From the NCBI GenBank assembly GCA_021844355.1, contig JAKBTP010000209.1, positions 1 through 5,511 on the forward strand: a stretch of 5,511 nucleotides of DNA. The letters are read 5' to 3'. The notes beneath the pieces were generated by a model. That model worked only from the letters and a program-made list of their open reading frames with translations. It had not been told where the DNA came from and made no database searches. Of the stretch, positions 5,422 to 5,511 are shown piece by piece. Source of the stretch: a bacterium (GTDB taxonomy: Bacteria > Chloroflexota > Dormibacteria > Aeolococcales > Bog-877). The position numbers and the translations under genes were made by a program. Numbering within the stretch: position 1 is the stretch's first letter; every line of letters starts with the position of its first letter.

Positions 5422-5511
5422 CCGCTCCACGATCGGATGCCACTCTGGGGGGGCCATCTCACGGAAGCGACCTTCGGCCCCTTCGTCCAGCCCCGCCCCG
5501 GCGAGATCGGT
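5407..5511 (-). CDS. 3' end of a convergent minus-strand gene, product unknown (partial)
   Basis: Read leftward from the window edge, one frame gives 34 codons and then TGA at 5409-5407. The peptide has a mixed, protein-like composition (GLDEGAEGRFREMAPPEWH, then PIVERVSRG at the end), unlike the Arg/Pro-rich shadow frames around it. It has two Trp/His-containing and acidic stretches typical of a soluble protein. I cannot name a family from this tail. Its stop lies inside the last codons of the permease gene, a 14-base tail-to-tail overlap. The upstream part is outside the window. Confidence 0.6.
   Translation of the reverse strand, partial: TDLAGAGLDEGAEGRFREMAPPEWHPIVERVSRG

Overview
The window is GC-rich (roughly two thirds or more G+C by eye) and fits a member of the Actinomycetota. 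It starts genes at TTG and GTG as well as ATG, encodes a tRNA without its CCA end, and carries secreted wall-hydrolase families common in that phylum. No genus can be named. I find no defence island, CRISPR array or biosynthetic cluster. The window is mostly ordinary chromosome with one transposon scar and several odd small-scale arrangements.

Layout: at the left edge a minus-strand gene begins (only five codons visible), with a strong ribosome binding site and a well-formed TTGACG-17-TAGGCT promoter. Just behind that promoter lies a relic of an IS1202/ISNCY-type insertion sequence: two 14-bp end repeats and the N-terminal third or less of the transposase. The following stretch to about 1060 holds no convincing gene. 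A weak promoter and a possible 40-residue leader ORF then lead, by a TGATG overlap, into a GH3/NagZ-like lipoprotein. Next, overlapping by 17 bases, comes a secreted GH25-like protein with six cysteines. A textbook promoter (TTGACG-17-TACGAT) then drives a small acidic protein of unknown function, followed by a strong hairpin and a tRNA-Arg(CCG). A 450-base non-coding stretch with nested palindromes and an extended -10 promoter precedes a DMT/EamA-family permease. The permease gene converges on and overlaps the 3' end of an unidentified minus-strand gene at the right edge.

How they may work together: the GH3 lipoprotein and the GH25-like protein are both exported and both belong to fold families that act on peptidoglycan sugars, so they may form a small wall-remodelling pair. 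That is inference from family and adjacency. The small acidic protein has its own promoter and hairpin and is probably a separate unit. The permease has its own promoter and no visible functional link to the rest.

Most notable points: the GH3 protein replaces the NagZ Asp-x-His catalytic dyad with Asn-Thr-Asp; one palindrome carries the stop codons of both convergent genes; the permease upstream region holds a dense cluster of CCGGAC/GTCCGG half-sites; and a small, well-expressed-looking orphan protein sits beside the tRNA gene.
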